A stretch of 12,026 nucleotides of DNA, taken from the NCBI GenBank assembly GCA_031273445.1, contig JAISRV010000204.1, forward strand, positions 1-12,026, read 5' to 3'. The notes under the pieces were generated by a model. It was given only the letters and a program-made list of their open reading frames with translations. It ran no database searches and had not been told where the DNA came from. Of the stretch, positions 1 through 7,350 are shown in pieces (position 1 is the first letter of the stretch; each line of letters begins with the position of its first letter). This DNA is from Candidatus Adiutrix sp. (GTDB lineage: Bacteria > Desulfobacterota > Desulfarculia > Adiutricales > Adiutricaceae). The translations under genes and the position numbers were made by a program.

Positions 1-341
1 GCGATATCGCTCAGGGTCGATATTATTTTGCTGATTTTAAGGTGGCGGCCGTATTCGGCCAAAAAAGTGCCGCCCAGAACGCCGATCGGCACGCCGACGA
101 GAGCGGCGGTCAAAGTCAACAGGCCCTGCCCCAGAAAAGCGCTTTTCAGGCCGCCGGAATCGGTTACGGCGGGCGGAGCGGGGTCGTCCAGGAAGAGCCG
201 CCAGTTGATGGCGCTCAGGCCGTTTTTTAAAACGTCATAGAGAATGACGAACAATAAAAACAGACCAACGGCGGAGCACAGGCAGGCCAGAGTCAGGGCC
301 GTGATGTTTTTTATTTTTCTTTGCCGAATATGCTGCTTCAT
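1..341 (-). CDS. pstA: Phosphate ABC transporter permease PstA, N-terminal part (runs off window)
   Basis: Inner-membrane permease that should pair with PstC in the high-affinity phosphate importer PstSCAB. The start is the ATG at 341-339. It overlaps the pstC stop in the sequence ATGA, so translation is coupled. I translated about 113 codons: a short basic N-terminus (MKQHIRQRK), a hydrophobic segment at about residues 13-35, a periplasmic stretch containing NWRLFLDDP, and a second hydrophobic segment at about 72-95 with GVLGGTFLAEYG. That second segment and the following GRH are typical of PstA just before its conserved permease core. The C-terminal part, including the EAA loop that contacts PstB, lies outside the window. 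The identification rests on this N-terminal pattern plus position immediately after pstC. Confidence 0.88.
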   Translation of the reverse strand, partial: MKQHIRQRKIKNITALTLACLCSAVGLFLLFVILYDVLKNGLSAINWRLFLDDPAPPAVTDSGGLKSAFLGQGLLTLTAALVGVPIGVLGGTFLAEYGRHLKISKIISTLSDI

Positions 342-1255
342 GACTTGGGCCTCAAGATGTATTTAGCCAAAGACAACACCAAGAAATTAGCCGTCAATAA
401 GACCAGGGCCAGGGTGAAGAGCGAAGACATCTGCAGCCCCGCCGCTTCGTTAAATTCGTTGGCCATGACCGAGGTTATGGTGGCGTATGGGGCAAAGAGG
501 GAATCCAGAGCCGCGTGCCGGTTGCCGATGACGTAGGCCACGGCCATGGTTTCGCCCAGGGCCCGACCCATGGCGATGATGATGCCGCCGGCCAGCGCGC
601 TTTTGGTGAAAGGCATGACGACCTGGGCCATGGTCTCCCAGCGGGTGGCCCCCAGAGCATAGGCCGATTCTTTTAAAATCGGCGGCGTTTGGTTAAAGGC
701 GTCGCGGGCGATGCTGGCGATGAAGGGGACGATCATGACCGCCAGCACCATGGAGGCGGTGAAAATATTGACGCCGCCGGCGTATTTGCTTTGGAAGAAT
801 GAGCCGATCAGAGGCAGAGAGCCCAAACTCGCCCCGACCAACGGCTGGAAATAACGCTCCAAAAACGGAGCTAAAACGAACAGGCCCCACATGCCGTAAA
901 TAATGCTGGGTATGGCCGCCAGCAATTCTATGGCCGTGCCGATCATGCCCCTGAGTTTATGGGGGCACAGTTCCGTCAAAAAAATGGCCGTGCCCAGGGC
1001 GACGGGAACGGCCGCAATTAAGGCGATGGATGTGCTTATGACCGTGCCGGCCAGCGGCCGGAGCGCTCCGTAAAGATCGCCGGCATAATCCCAGCGGGCG
1101 CTGAAAATGAATTTGAATAAGCCGAAATTGTCGATGGCCGGCCAGGCTTCATAAAACAAAGCGACCAGCATGCCGCCGATCAGCGCGATGACGCTCAGGG
1201 CCGCCAAAGCGGTAAAGCCTTTAAAAATGATATTTATGACTTTGGCTGTGTTCAT
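338..1255 (-). CDS. pstC: Phosphate ABC transporter permease PstC
   Basis: Inner-membrane permease of the high-affinity phosphate importer. At 305 residues it is full length for the family. It has about six hydrophobic segments: near residues 11-36, 71-96, 105-132, 165-185, the region of GGIIIAMGRALGETMAVAYVIGN, and a C-terminal segment. The cytoplasmic EAA-type loop that docks on PstB is visible (ESAYALGATRWETM then PFTKSALAGG), and GETMAVAYVIGN is a PstC hallmark. No good Shine-Dalgarno sequence precedes the ATG at 1255, and a probable -10 element lies only 6 bases upstream, so the message may be nearly leaderless. A Pho-box-like repeat array sits just upstream. No pstS precedes it in the window, so the binding protein must be encoded elsewhere, or after pstA outside the window. 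Confidence 0.95.
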   Translation of the reverse strand: MNTAKVINIIFKGFTALAALSVIALIGGMLVALFYEAWPAIDNFGLFKFIFSARWDYAGDLYGALRPLAGTVISTSIALIAAVPVALGTAIFLTELCPHKLRGMIGTAIELLAAIPSIIYGMWGLFVLAPFLERYFQPLVGASLGSLPLIGSFFQSKYAGGVNIFTASMVLAVMIVPFIASIARDAFNQTPPILKESAYALGATRWETMAQVVMPFTKSALAGGIIIAMGRALGETMAVAYVIGNRHAALDSLFAPYATITSVMANEFNEAAGLQMSSLFTLALVLLTANFLVLSLAKYILRPKS

Positions 1256-1261
1256 AAGTTT

Positions 1262-1267
1262 TTTATA
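1262..1267 (-). promoter_or_regulatory. Candidate -10 element for pstC
   Basis: On the minus strand TATAAA begins 8 bases after the last 7-mer of the Pho-box-like array. PhoB-activated promoters lack a good -35 and place the -10 about this far from the box. It ends 6 bases before the pstC ATG, so transcription would start at or very near the start codon. Confidence 0.45.
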
Positions 1268-1271
1268 GCTC

Positions 1272-1315
1272 GATTTTGCCAGGGAATTGTCAGGGAAATG
1301 TAAATTTTTTGTAAA
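1272..1315 (-). promoter_or_regulatory. Pho-box-like array of four 11-bp direct repeats
   Basis: Read on the minus strand, four 11-bp units lie head to tail. Their 7-base cores are TTTACAA, TTTACAT, CTGACAA and CTGGCAA, each followed by 4 spacer bases (AAAA, TTCC, TTCC, AATC). The E. coli PhoB site is CTGTCAT repeated with an 11-bp period, and the last two cores match it at 5 of 7 positions. Position directly upstream of pstC and its -10 element supports the call. The regulator itself (PhoB) is not in the window. Confidence 0.6.
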
Positions 1316-1363
1316 ATGGCGATTGGTTTATGGCCCTGGCCATTAAACATAGCGATTTGGCGC

Positions 1364-1384
1364 TGTTTTCATCCCCTGAAAACA
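1364..1384. other. Small perfect hairpin after phnN
   Basis: An 8-bp inverted repeat (TGTTTTCA / TGAAAACA) encloses a 5-base loop, 18 bases past the phnN stop. No U-run follows on the minus strand, so it is not a convincing intrinsic terminator. It may only stabilise the phn transcript end. A second, weaker inverted repeat (ATGGCC / GGCCAT) lies at about 1330-1343. Read-through from phnN into pstC therefore seems possible. Confidence 0.35.
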
Positions 1385-1401
1385 ACTTTTCGCCGGGTCG
1401 C

Positions 1402-2010
1402 TCAGTTGCGGCATTCAGTCGCCGGGTCAATAAAAGATATTTGAAGACGGCCGGCTTCATTGAGCGCCTGCTGCAAAAAATCGCAGAAAACGGCGGCGGC
1501 TTCCGATAAATTTCCGGAATTATCTATCTCCGGCAGATTGTTTATTTCAGGAAATTTATATTCAAGCGGCTTAAGACGTTCAGCCGTCGCGGCCTGGTCT
1601 TCGCGGCCGCGCGCCTTCAACCTTTCGACGATCACCTCGGGTCTGGCCGTGACCAGGATGGGCCTCAGGTCCGGAATTATTTTCAAAGCCCTGGGCAAAT
1701 AAGCGCGTGAACCGTTCATCACCGCCACCCGGCCTTCTTCAAGCCATTTTTTTACTTCAAGGCCCGGGATGCCGTAACTCAGCCCGTGACTGCGCCAGCT
1801 GAAAATAAATTCGCCGCTGTTTTCGAGCTGATCGAACAGGAACTGACTGACGGCCAGGTTGTCTTCGCTGCCGGATTCGTCTTCGCGGGTGATATAGCGC
1901 CGGACGAATTTCAGGCCGGGCGAGTCTTTGAATTTTATTTTAGCCGCCTTAATAAGCGAATCCTTGCCCGCCCCGGAAGGCCCCATGACGTATATGAGCG
2001 AACCGTCCAT
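1402..2010 (-). CDS. phnN: Ribose 1,5-bisphosphate phosphokinase PhnN
   Basis: Cytoplasmic kinase that phosphorylates ribose 1,5-bisphosphate to PRPP, the last step that returns the ribose carrier of the C-P lyase pathway to nucleotide metabolism. The 202-residue protein is guanylate-kinase-like, with a Walker A loop GPSGAGKDS at residues 10-18 (the GAGKDS form is typical of PhnN), then FVRRYITRE, the HGLSYGIP segment of the substrate-binding region, VMNGSRAYLP, and VTARPEVIVERLKARGRE in the lid region. It is slightly longer than E. coli PhnN (about 185) because of a C-terminal tail rich in Asn, Glu and Ala. The ATG overlaps the phnM stop by one base (TGATG). It is the last gene of the phn block. 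Confidence 0.93.
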   Translation of the reverse strand: MDGSLIYVMGPSGAGKDSLIKAAKIKFKDSPGLKFVRRYITREDESGSEDNLAVSQFLFDQLENSGEFIFSWRSHGLSYGIPGLEVKKWLEEGRVAVMNGSRAYLPRALKIIPDLRPILVTARPEVIVERLKARGREDQAATAERLKPLEYKFPEINNLPEIDNSGNLSEAAAVFCDFLQQALNEAGRLQISFIDPATECRN

Positions 2011-3203
2011 CAGAACACGCGCCGACCTTTGGCGAAGACTTCCTTGACGAAAGGCCGGCCGCGATTAAAGCCGACCCGGACGAAATCGGCCAGCCGCCCG
2101 GGGGCGAGCTGGCCCCGGTCGTTCAGGTCGACGGCCTGGGCCGGCTTGAGGCTGATGCTGGCCGCCGCTTTTTCGATCGGCCAATCGAGCTTTTCATGAA
2201 GAATCCAGGCCGCGCTCAAAAGGCCGGCCGGGACATAATCAGACGACAGTATGTCCAGGCAGCCAGCCGCGGCCACTTCCAGGGCCGAGACATTGCCTGA
2301 ATGCGAGCCGCCCCGGATCAGGTTGGGCGCGCCCATGACCACCAAAAGCCCGCTGACCCGGGCCGCCCGGGCCGCTTCCATCGTCGTGGGGAATTCGCTG
2401 ATCTGAAGTTTGCGGTCGACCGCCTCCTGAACATGTTCCGGCAGCGTGTCGTCATGCGAGGCGATGGGGATGGAGCGGTCGCGGGCATATTTTAAAGCGA
2501 TCTCCAAATTGAGAGAAGCGTGTTTTTCGCGTTTTTTCAAAAGCTCCTCAACCTCGCTTTTCAATTTGTCCGGGCTCAAATCGGACTTGGCGTAATACTG
2601 AAGATAATAGTCAATGTCGCGCCACTGCCTCTGGCCGGGGCTGTGATCCATCAGCGACAGCAGCCTGACCGGCTCAAGTTCGGCCAGACCTTCAAACAGC
2701 TCGGCCATTTCCGGGGCGGGCAATTCGCATCTCAAATGAATCAGGTGATCGACCCGCAAAGCCGGATTTAGCGGGGCCTTCGCCAGCGCCTCCAAAGAAA
2801 GCTTTAAAATGGCCCGCCGTTCTTTTTGTCCAGGCTCGCCGACGCAAACGGAATCCAAGACCGTGGTGATGCCGGCCGCCGCCAGTTGGGCGTCATGGAT
2901 TTCCAGGGCGGCTTCCGGAAATGGCCAAAATGTTCCCTGCCTGGGCATTATATGCTTTTCAAGGTTGTCGGTATGCAACTCCACAAAACCGGGCCACACA
3001 TAGTCGCCCTCGAAGTCTTCGCCCGGGGCCAAAACAGCGCCGGCGCTCACATCTTTAATCAGACCGTTGTCGACCTGCAAACTGCCTTTGATCAGCCCGT
3101 CGGGCAAAACTATGACCGCGTTTTTATACAGCCGGCTTTTTTCGGCGCGGCTGATCCAGGGCCCCGCCTGTTGGCCATATATGTTTGAGGCTTCATTTAA
3201 CAT
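2010..3203 (-). CDS. phnM: RPnTP hydrolase PhnM (alpha-D-ribose 1-methylphosphonate 5-triphosphate diphosphatase)
   Basis: Amidohydrolase-superfamily enzyme that removes pyrophosphate from ribose 1-phosphonate 5-triphosphate to give the substrate of PhnJ. Seen motifs: the metal-binding ELHTDNLEKH (His77, Asp79 in the chosen numbering), LIHLRCELP, SLMDHSPGQRQW, ASHDDT, EFPTTMEAA, GAPNLIRGGSHSGN and LDILSSDYVP, ending in GRRVF as E. coli PhnM does. I chose the ATG at 3203 (397 residues), which starts one base after the phnL stop. The frame stays open further upstream to 3281, and ATG 3221 is an alternative, but both would overlap phnL. Relative to E. coli there are about 25 extra N-terminal residues before LYKNAVIVLPDG, with no internal Met to remove them. 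Confidence 0.95.
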   Translation of the reverse strand: MLNEASNIYGQQAGPWISRAEKSRLYKNAVIVLPDGLIKGSLQVDNGLIKDVSAGAVLAPGEDFEGDYVWPGFVELHTDNLEKHIMPRQGTFWPFPEAALEIHDAQLAAAGITTVLDSVCVGEPGQKERRAILKLSLEALAKAPLNPALRVDHLIHLRCELPAPEMAELFEGLAELEPVRLLSLMDHSPGQRQWRDIDYYLQYYAKSDLSPDKLKSEVEELLKKREKHASLNLEIALKYARDRSIPIASHDDTLPEHVQEAVDRKLQISEFPTTMEAARAARVSGLLVVMGAPNLIRGGSHSGNVSALEVAAAGCLDILSSDYVPAGLLSAAWILHEKLDWPIEKAAASISLKPAQAVDLNDRGQLAPGRLADFVRVGFNRGRPFVKEVFAKGRRVF

Positions 3204-3204
3204 G

Positions 3205-3912
3205 CTAATTCTCGCTTTCATGGTCCGGCCTGACCAGAAGGTGTTCCCGGTCGGCCACTGTGTTTCTGATTTCATCATCATGAAAAATGCCCATTATGGC
3301 CGCGCCGCGCTCTTTGGCCGCCTCAATCAAATCCCTGACGACGCGCCTGTTGGCTTTATCCAAAGACGCGGTCGGCTCGTCCAGAAGTAAAATCGGCTTT
3401 AATTTGACGAAGCCCCGGGCAATGTTGACTCTTTGCCTTTCTCCGCCCGAAAAAGTGGCCGGGGCCACGGCCCAGAGCCTTCGGGGAATATTGAGCCGCC
3501 CCAGGAGTTCAGCGGCCTGGCCGGCGGCCTCTTTCGGGTCTTCGCCGGCTTTAATCAGCGGCTCGGCGACAATATTCAAAGCCGACACCCTGGGTATGAC
3601 CGCCAGAAACTGACTGACATAAGCCATGGTTTTGAGCCTGGCCGCCATAATTTGGCGCGGCGAAGCGGCGTTTATTTCCAGGTTTTGGCCCTGGTGGACG
3701 ATCGAGATGCGGCCCGAATCTGTTAGATAATTGCCGTAGACGCAGCGTAAAAGGGAAGATTTGCCGGCCCCGGACGGGCCGTTGACGGCCAGACATTCGC
3801 CCGCCTCGACCGTCAGGCTGACCGCCTCCAGAGCTTTGAGCCTGACCCCGCCCTGCTGATGCAGAGTGAAGGTCTTGGATATGTTTTCTATTTTGATCAT
3901 GGCCGCAGGCAT
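3205..3912 (-). CDS. phnL: C-P lyase ABC-type ATPase PhnL
   Basis: Soluble ABC ATPase of the C-P lyase machinery. It is not part of the importer. In E. coli PhnL is needed with PhnG, PhnH and PhnI for the ATP-phosphonate coupling step and can stack on PhnK. Seen: Walker A GPSGAGKSS at about residues 45-53, a Q-loop in YVSQFLAVIPRVSALN (characteristic of PhnL), signature FSGGERQRVNIARGF, Walker B PILLLDEPTASLD, and the switch His in GIFHDDE. I chose the ATG at 3912 (235 residues) because AAGGA lies about 10 bases upstream. The frame extends upstream into phnK, and MIKIENISKTF at 3900 is another possible start. The gene begins 13 bases after the phnK stop. Confidence 0.94.
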   Translation of the reverse strand: MPAAMIKIENISKTFTLHQQGGVRLKALEAVSLTVEAGECLAVNGPSGAGKSSLLRCVYGNYLTDSGRISIVHQGQNLEINAASPRQIMAARLKTMAYVSQFLAVIPRVSALNIVAEPLIKAGEDPKEAAGQAAELLGRLNIPRRLWAVAPATFSGGERQRVNIARGFVKLKPILLLDEPTASLDKANRRVVRDLIEAAKERGAAIMGIFHDDEIRNTVADREHLLVRPDHESEN

Positions 3913-3925
3913 AAGCCGCTGTTCC

Positions 3926-4696
3926 TTAAAATTGCGGAATTGAGGCCACCAGCAGTTGGGTGTAACTGTGCTGGGGGTCATCCAAAACCTGGTCGGTCAG
4001 CCCGCTTTCAACTATGCGGCCGGCCTGCATCACCATCAGACGTTCCGATAAAAGCCGGGCCGCCGCCAGGTCATGGGTGACCAGAACCACGGCCAGGCCA
4101 AGTCCGGCGACCAGGCCTCGCAATAAATCGAGCAGCCGGGCCTGCACGGAAACGTCCAGGCCTCCGGTGGGCTCATCCATAAAGACCAGCTTGGGGGAGG
4201 TCACAAGATTCCTGGCGATCTGCAAACGTTGACGCATGCCGCCGGAATAGATCAAGGGCTTGTCGTCCAGGCGGCTTTTATCTATTTCAACCTTGTCGAG
4301 CCAGTTTTCAGCCTCCCGCCTGAGTTTCGCAAAGTTCCGCGCTCCCCCGGCCATGAGCCTCTCGCCGATGTTGGCCCCGGCGCTGACGTTAAGCCGCAGC
4401 CCCTCAGAGGCGTTTTGGCGGACGAAGCCAAGCTCGGTTCTTTGGAGGAGGCGCCGCCGGCCTTCGGTCAGGGCGTGCATATCGCGCTCGCAGCCGTCGC
4501 CGCGATAAATCACCTGGCCGCTTTCCGGTTTTAAACAGCCGGAAATAATGTTCAGAAGAGTGCTTTTGCCGGAACCCGATTCGCCGACCAGCCCCAATAT
4601 CTCGCCCGGCCACACGTCGAAAGATATTTCGCGGCAAACCGGACGCCGGTTGAATTCCTTATAGATATTTTTTACGGAAAGCAGCGGTTTTTGCAT
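3926..4696 (-). CDS. phnK: C-P lyase ABC-type ATPase PhnK
   Basis: ABC ATPase that binds the PhnGHIJ core through PhnJ. Seen: Walker A GESGSGKST at residues 38-46, the stretch ANIGERLMAGGARNF typical of PhnK, signature YSGGMRQRLQIARNL, Walker B LVFMDEPTGGLDVSVQARLLDLLRG in two blocks, and the switch His in LVTHDLAAARLL, ending ESGLTDQVLDDPQHSYTQLLVASIP. I chose the ATG at 4696 (256 residues, close to the E. coli length of about 252). A TTG at 4738 would add 14 residues that look unlike PhnK. It follows phnJ after 69 bases, the longest gap inside the core-complex genes. The Shine-Dalgarno sequence is weak (GCGAG). Confidence 0.95.
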   Translation of the reverse strand: MQKPLLSVKNIYKEFNRRPVCREISFDVWPGEILGLVGESGSGKSTLLNIISGCLKPESGQVIYRGDGCERDMHALTEGRRRLLQRTELGFVRQNASEGLRLNVSAGANIGERLMAGGARNFAKLRREAENWLDKVEIDKSRLDDKPLIYSGGMRQRLQIARNLVTSPKLVFMDEPTGGLDVSVQARLLDLLRGLVAGLGLAVVLVTHDLAAARLLSERLMVMQAGRIVESGLTDQVLDDPQHSYTQLLVASIPQF

Positions 4697-4765
4697 TTTT
4701 TGACTCGCCGATGGGCCGCCTTGGTCGCAGCCGGGCAAAAAATGTGATTTTTTAAAAATATTCGT

Positions 4766-5635
4766 CTACGCCCGAGAAGCGCCTTTTGGCCCGGCCTCAG
4801 CCCGCTTGCGGCAAAAATCCGAATCGGAACAGACGAAGAGGCGGCCGCCCTGATCATCTATCACCAATTCGTCAAGATAGCTGTTTTCGGCCCCGCAGAT
4901 GGCGCAGCGTTCGTTCCAGCTTTGCACTGTGAAAGGATAGTCCTCAAAATCAAGGCTTTTGACTTTGGTATAGGGCGGGATGGCGTAAATGCGTTTTTCC
5001 CGCCCGGCCCCAAAAAGCTGCAGGGCCGGAGAATGGTCCAGTTTCGGGTTATCGAAGCGCGGTATGGGCGAGGGGCTCATAATATAACGGTCGTTGACCA
5101 TGACCGGATAATCGTAACTGGCGGCGATTTGTCCATGTTTGGCGATATCCTCATAAAGCTTCACGTGCATGAGTCCGTATTCGTTGAGCCCGTGCAGGGT
5201 TCTGGTTTCCGTTTCTCTGGGCTCCAGCTGCCTTAGCGGCTCCGGAAGCGGAACTTGATAAACCATGATTTGCCCTTCCCTTAAGGGCGTTTCCGGAATG
5301 CGGTGCCGGGTTTGAATAATGCTGGCCTCCTCTGTTCTGGCGCTGACGGCCACGCCGGCGGTTTTGGCGAAAAAGCCGCGTATGGAAACCGCGTTGGTGG
5401 TGTCGTCGGAACCCTGGTCGATCACCTTGAGGGTATCGTCAGGGCCGATGACGGCGGCGGTCACCTGGATGCCGCCGGTGCCCCAACCGTAAGGCATGGG
5501 CATTTCCCGGCTGGAAAAAGGCGTCTGATGGCCCGGGACGGCCACTGCCTTCAAGATGGCCCGGCGGATCATTCTTTTGGTGTTTTCGTCCAGATAGGCG
5601 AAGTTATAAAGGTTTCCCTCCGGCCGCCTATTCAT
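4766..5635 (-). CDS. phnJ: Radical-SAM C-P lyase PhnJ
   Basis: Catalytic subunit that cleaves the C-P bond of ribose 1-phosphonate 5-phosphate, giving the hydrocarbon and 5-phosphoribosyl 1,2-cyclic phosphate. At 289 residues it closely follows E. coli PhnJ (281). The unusual C-terminal cluster motif is intact as CX2CX21CX5C (Cys244, 247, 269, 275). The glycine that carries the radical in E. coli (Gly32) corresponds to Gly35 in AVPGHQTPF. Also present are REMPMPYGWGTGG, DQGSDDTTNAVSIRGFF, TRHRIPETPL, EPRETETRTLHGL, and PALQLFGAGREKRIYAIPP. The ATG overlaps the phnI stop by 8 bases (ATGAATAG). All catalytic residues I can check are conserved, so the enzyme should be active under anaerobic or reducing conditions. 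Confidence 0.98.
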   Translation of the reverse strand: MNRRPEGNLYNFAYLDENTKRMIRRAILKAVAVPGHQTPFSSREMPMPYGWGTGGIQVTAAVIGPDDTLKVIDQGSDDTTNAVSIRGFFAKTAGVAVSARTEEASIIQTRHRIPETPLREGQIMVYQVPLPEPLRQLEPRETETRTLHGLNEYGLMHVKLYEDIAKHGQIAASYDYPVMVNDRYIMSPSPIPRFDNPKLDHSPALQLFGAGREKRIYAIPPYTKVKSLDFEDYPFTVQSWNERCAICGAENSYLDELVIDDQGGRLFVCSDSDFCRKRAEAGPKGASRA

Positions 5636-6740
5636 CGCGCCCGCCGCCTTGCCGATAATTTTCCCGCAGGCTTTTCAGCATGGACAGTTCAGCCTGAAAG
5701 TCCACGTAATGCGGCAGCTTGATATGCTCCACAAAGCCGGCCGCCTCAATGTTGTCGCTATGCTGCATGACGAATTCCTCATCCTGGGCCGGGCCTTTGA
5801 TTTCCTCGCCGAATTCCTTGGCCCTCAGGGCCCGGTCGACAATGGCCATGGACAGGGCTTTGCGTTCATTGCAGCCGAAGACCAGGCCGTAGCCCCTGGT
5901 GAAACAGGGCTTCAGCGCCCCGCCGCCATGAAACTGGTTGACTGTTTCGCATTCGGTTATTTCAATTTCGCCGATGGCCAGCGGAAACCCAAGTTCCGGC
6001 GGAATTATTTCCACCTTTACCGTCCCCAGCCGCAATTCAGACACGAAAGGATGAACGGAACCGAAGCCGCGCTGTGACGAGTAGGCCAGAGAAAGCAAAA
6101 AACCTTCGTCGGCTCTGGCCAGATTCTGGAGCCGCAAGTCCCGCCCGGCGGGAAAATCAAGCGGCTCGCGGGTCAAATCCAGGGGTTCCCGGGCGACGGC
6201 CGGCTCTTCTTCGATCAGACCCTGGCGACTTAAGGCCCGCATGGCTTTGGGGCAGTCAAAAACGATCTCGGTCTCGCCGGCTTCCGTCCGCTCCCGGCCC
6301 GGTTCAGCGGTCGGCGTTTGGGCGGGCTCTTTTTTTTCAGCCAGCGAAGCGTCTAAAAGACGATGACTATAATCAAAAGTGGGGCCCAGTATCTGCCCCC
6401 CCGGCAGGTCTTTCCAGACGCCGGAGATGCGTCTTTTTATTTGCATTTTGTCGGCGTCCAGGGCTTCGGAATAGCCGAACCTGGGCCAGGCGGCCCTTGA
6501 GGCCCGCAATAAAAAAACGGCTTCGATCAGGTCCCCCTGGGCCTGTTTGACGGCCAGGGCCGCTTCCCGGGGGGCGTACAGCGAGGCTTCGGCCATGACC
6601 CTGGCCACCGCCCGGCTCAACTGGCCGCCAATTTGCTCTATTTCTATTTCCGGGACGGCCGGGTCTCCGCGCCGCTGGGCGGCCAACAATTTATGGGCAT
6701 TGCCGATGGCTTCTTCGCCGCCCTTGACCGCGACATACAT
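5628..6740 (-). CDS. phnI: C-P lyase core subunit PhnI
   Basis: Core subunit of PhnGHIJ and the nucleosidase-like enzyme that displaces adenine from ATP with the phosphonate, assisted by PhnG, PhnH and PhnL. The 370-residue protein (E. coli about 354) starts MYVAVKGGEEAIGNAH, then has QLSRAVARVMAEASLYA, EAALAVKQAQGDLIEAVFLLRA, GFLLSLAYSSQRGFG, HPFVSELRLG and ITECETVNQFHGG. The C-terminal HIKLPHYVDFQAEL carries His339 and His344, matching the pair that helps form a metal site with PhnJ in the E. coli structure. The extra length comes mainly from a charged stretch near residues 135-155 (KKEPAQTPTAEPGRERTEAGE) between conserved blocks. One base separates its ATG from the phnH stop. Confidence 0.97.
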   Translation of the reverse strand: MYVAVKGGEEAIGNAHKLLAAQRRGDPAVPEIEIEQIGGQLSRAVARVMAEASLYAPREAALAVKQAQGDLIEAVFLLRASRAAWPRFGYSEALDADKMQIKRRISGVWKDLPGGQILGPTFDYSHRLLDASLAEKKEPAQTPTAEPGRERTEAGETEIVFDCPKAMRALSRQGLIEEEPAVAREPLDLTREPLDFPAGRDLRLQNLARADEGFLLSLAYSSQRGFGSVHPFVSELRLGTVKVEIIPPELGFPLAIGEIEITECETVNQFHGGGALKPCFTRGYGLVFGCNERKALSMAIVDRALRAKEFGEEIKGPAQDEEFVMQHSDNIEAAGFVEHIKLPHYVDFQAELSMLKSLRENYRQGGGRDE

Positions 6741-6741
6741 A

Positions 6742-7350
6742 TCAGACCGCTCTCCTTTCAGGCTCGGCGCTCAGCTTTGCGGAGCGCGGCAAGGCCCACA
6801 GGCCGTCGCCGTTGAGCGCGATGAGGTCCAGGCCAAGGGGATAGCGCGCATGGTTCGCCTGCCAGAACCTGACAAAAGCGGACGACAGGCCGCTGGGCGG
6901 CAGAAGCCGCGGCCTTTTCAGTCCCGGCCCTTCCGCGTAAACGGGCAGTTCGTTCTCGGCCCGGGGGCAGTTTACAATCACCGTGGCCGAGCGCTCCGGG
7001 CAACGTTCGTCGCCAGGGGAGAGCTGCTCCAGGGCCGGCAGCTCAGTGAGGCCGGCGGCCAAAATAAAAGAGGCGGCCCCGGGCGCCGCCGGTTTGACGC
7101 CGTTATGAAAGGCCAGCCAACCGGCGGCCTTTGACCAGGATGGCGAAAGCCAGGCCGGAGAGTCAAAGTCGAGTAAAGTCAAGGCCAGACCGGCCGCCAG
7201 CGGCGGCAGCGGCGCCTGTTGGGGCAGACGGTCGGCGCTGAGCTTGAATTTTAAAGCCGGAAGACTTAAGGCGCTCAAGGCGGCCCGGAAAATCGCCTGA
7301 GAATCAAAAACAGGCTCTTTAAGCCCGGGAGAGTAGGTTTGATCAGTCAT
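6742..7350 (-). CDS. phnH: C-P lyase core subunit PhnH
   Basis: Non-catalytic core subunit of the C-P lyase complex, related in fold to PLP-dependent enzymes but without cofactor. The 202-residue protein (E. coli about 194) shows PGLKEPVFDSQAIFRAALSAL near the N-terminus, LALTLLDFDSPAWL, the FHNG segment (residue ~80), ELEQ-type LPALEQLSPGDERCPERSATVIV, and the C-terminal RFWQANHARYPLGLDLIALNG, which corresponds to the NHALYPLGID-type block of the family. It overlaps phnG by 8 bases (ATGACTGA) and is followed by phnI after one base, so the G-H-I-J subunits are translated as a coupled set. The sequence is less conserved than PhnI or PhnJ, as is usual. Confidence 0.93.
   Translation of the reverse strand: MTDQTYSPGLKEPVFDSQAIFRAALSALSLPALKFKLSADRLPQQAPLPPLAAGLALTLLDFDSPAWLSPSWSKAAGWLAFHNGVKPAAPGAASFILAAGLTELPALEQLSPGDERCPERSATVIVNCPRAENELPVYAEGPGLKRPRLLPPSGLSSAFVRFWQANHARYPLGLDLIALNGDGLWALPRSAKLSAEPERRAV

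Noticed and set aside
4697..4738. TTG start at 4738 extending PhnK by 14 residues
   Set aside because: No ribosome binding site, and the extra residues do not resemble PhnK. The ATG at 4696 gives the family length.
6074..7134. Long plus-strand open frames antisense to phnI and phnH
   Set aside because: GC-rich third positions of the real minus-strand genes suppress stop codons on the other strand. The translations look compositional and no ribosome sites support them.
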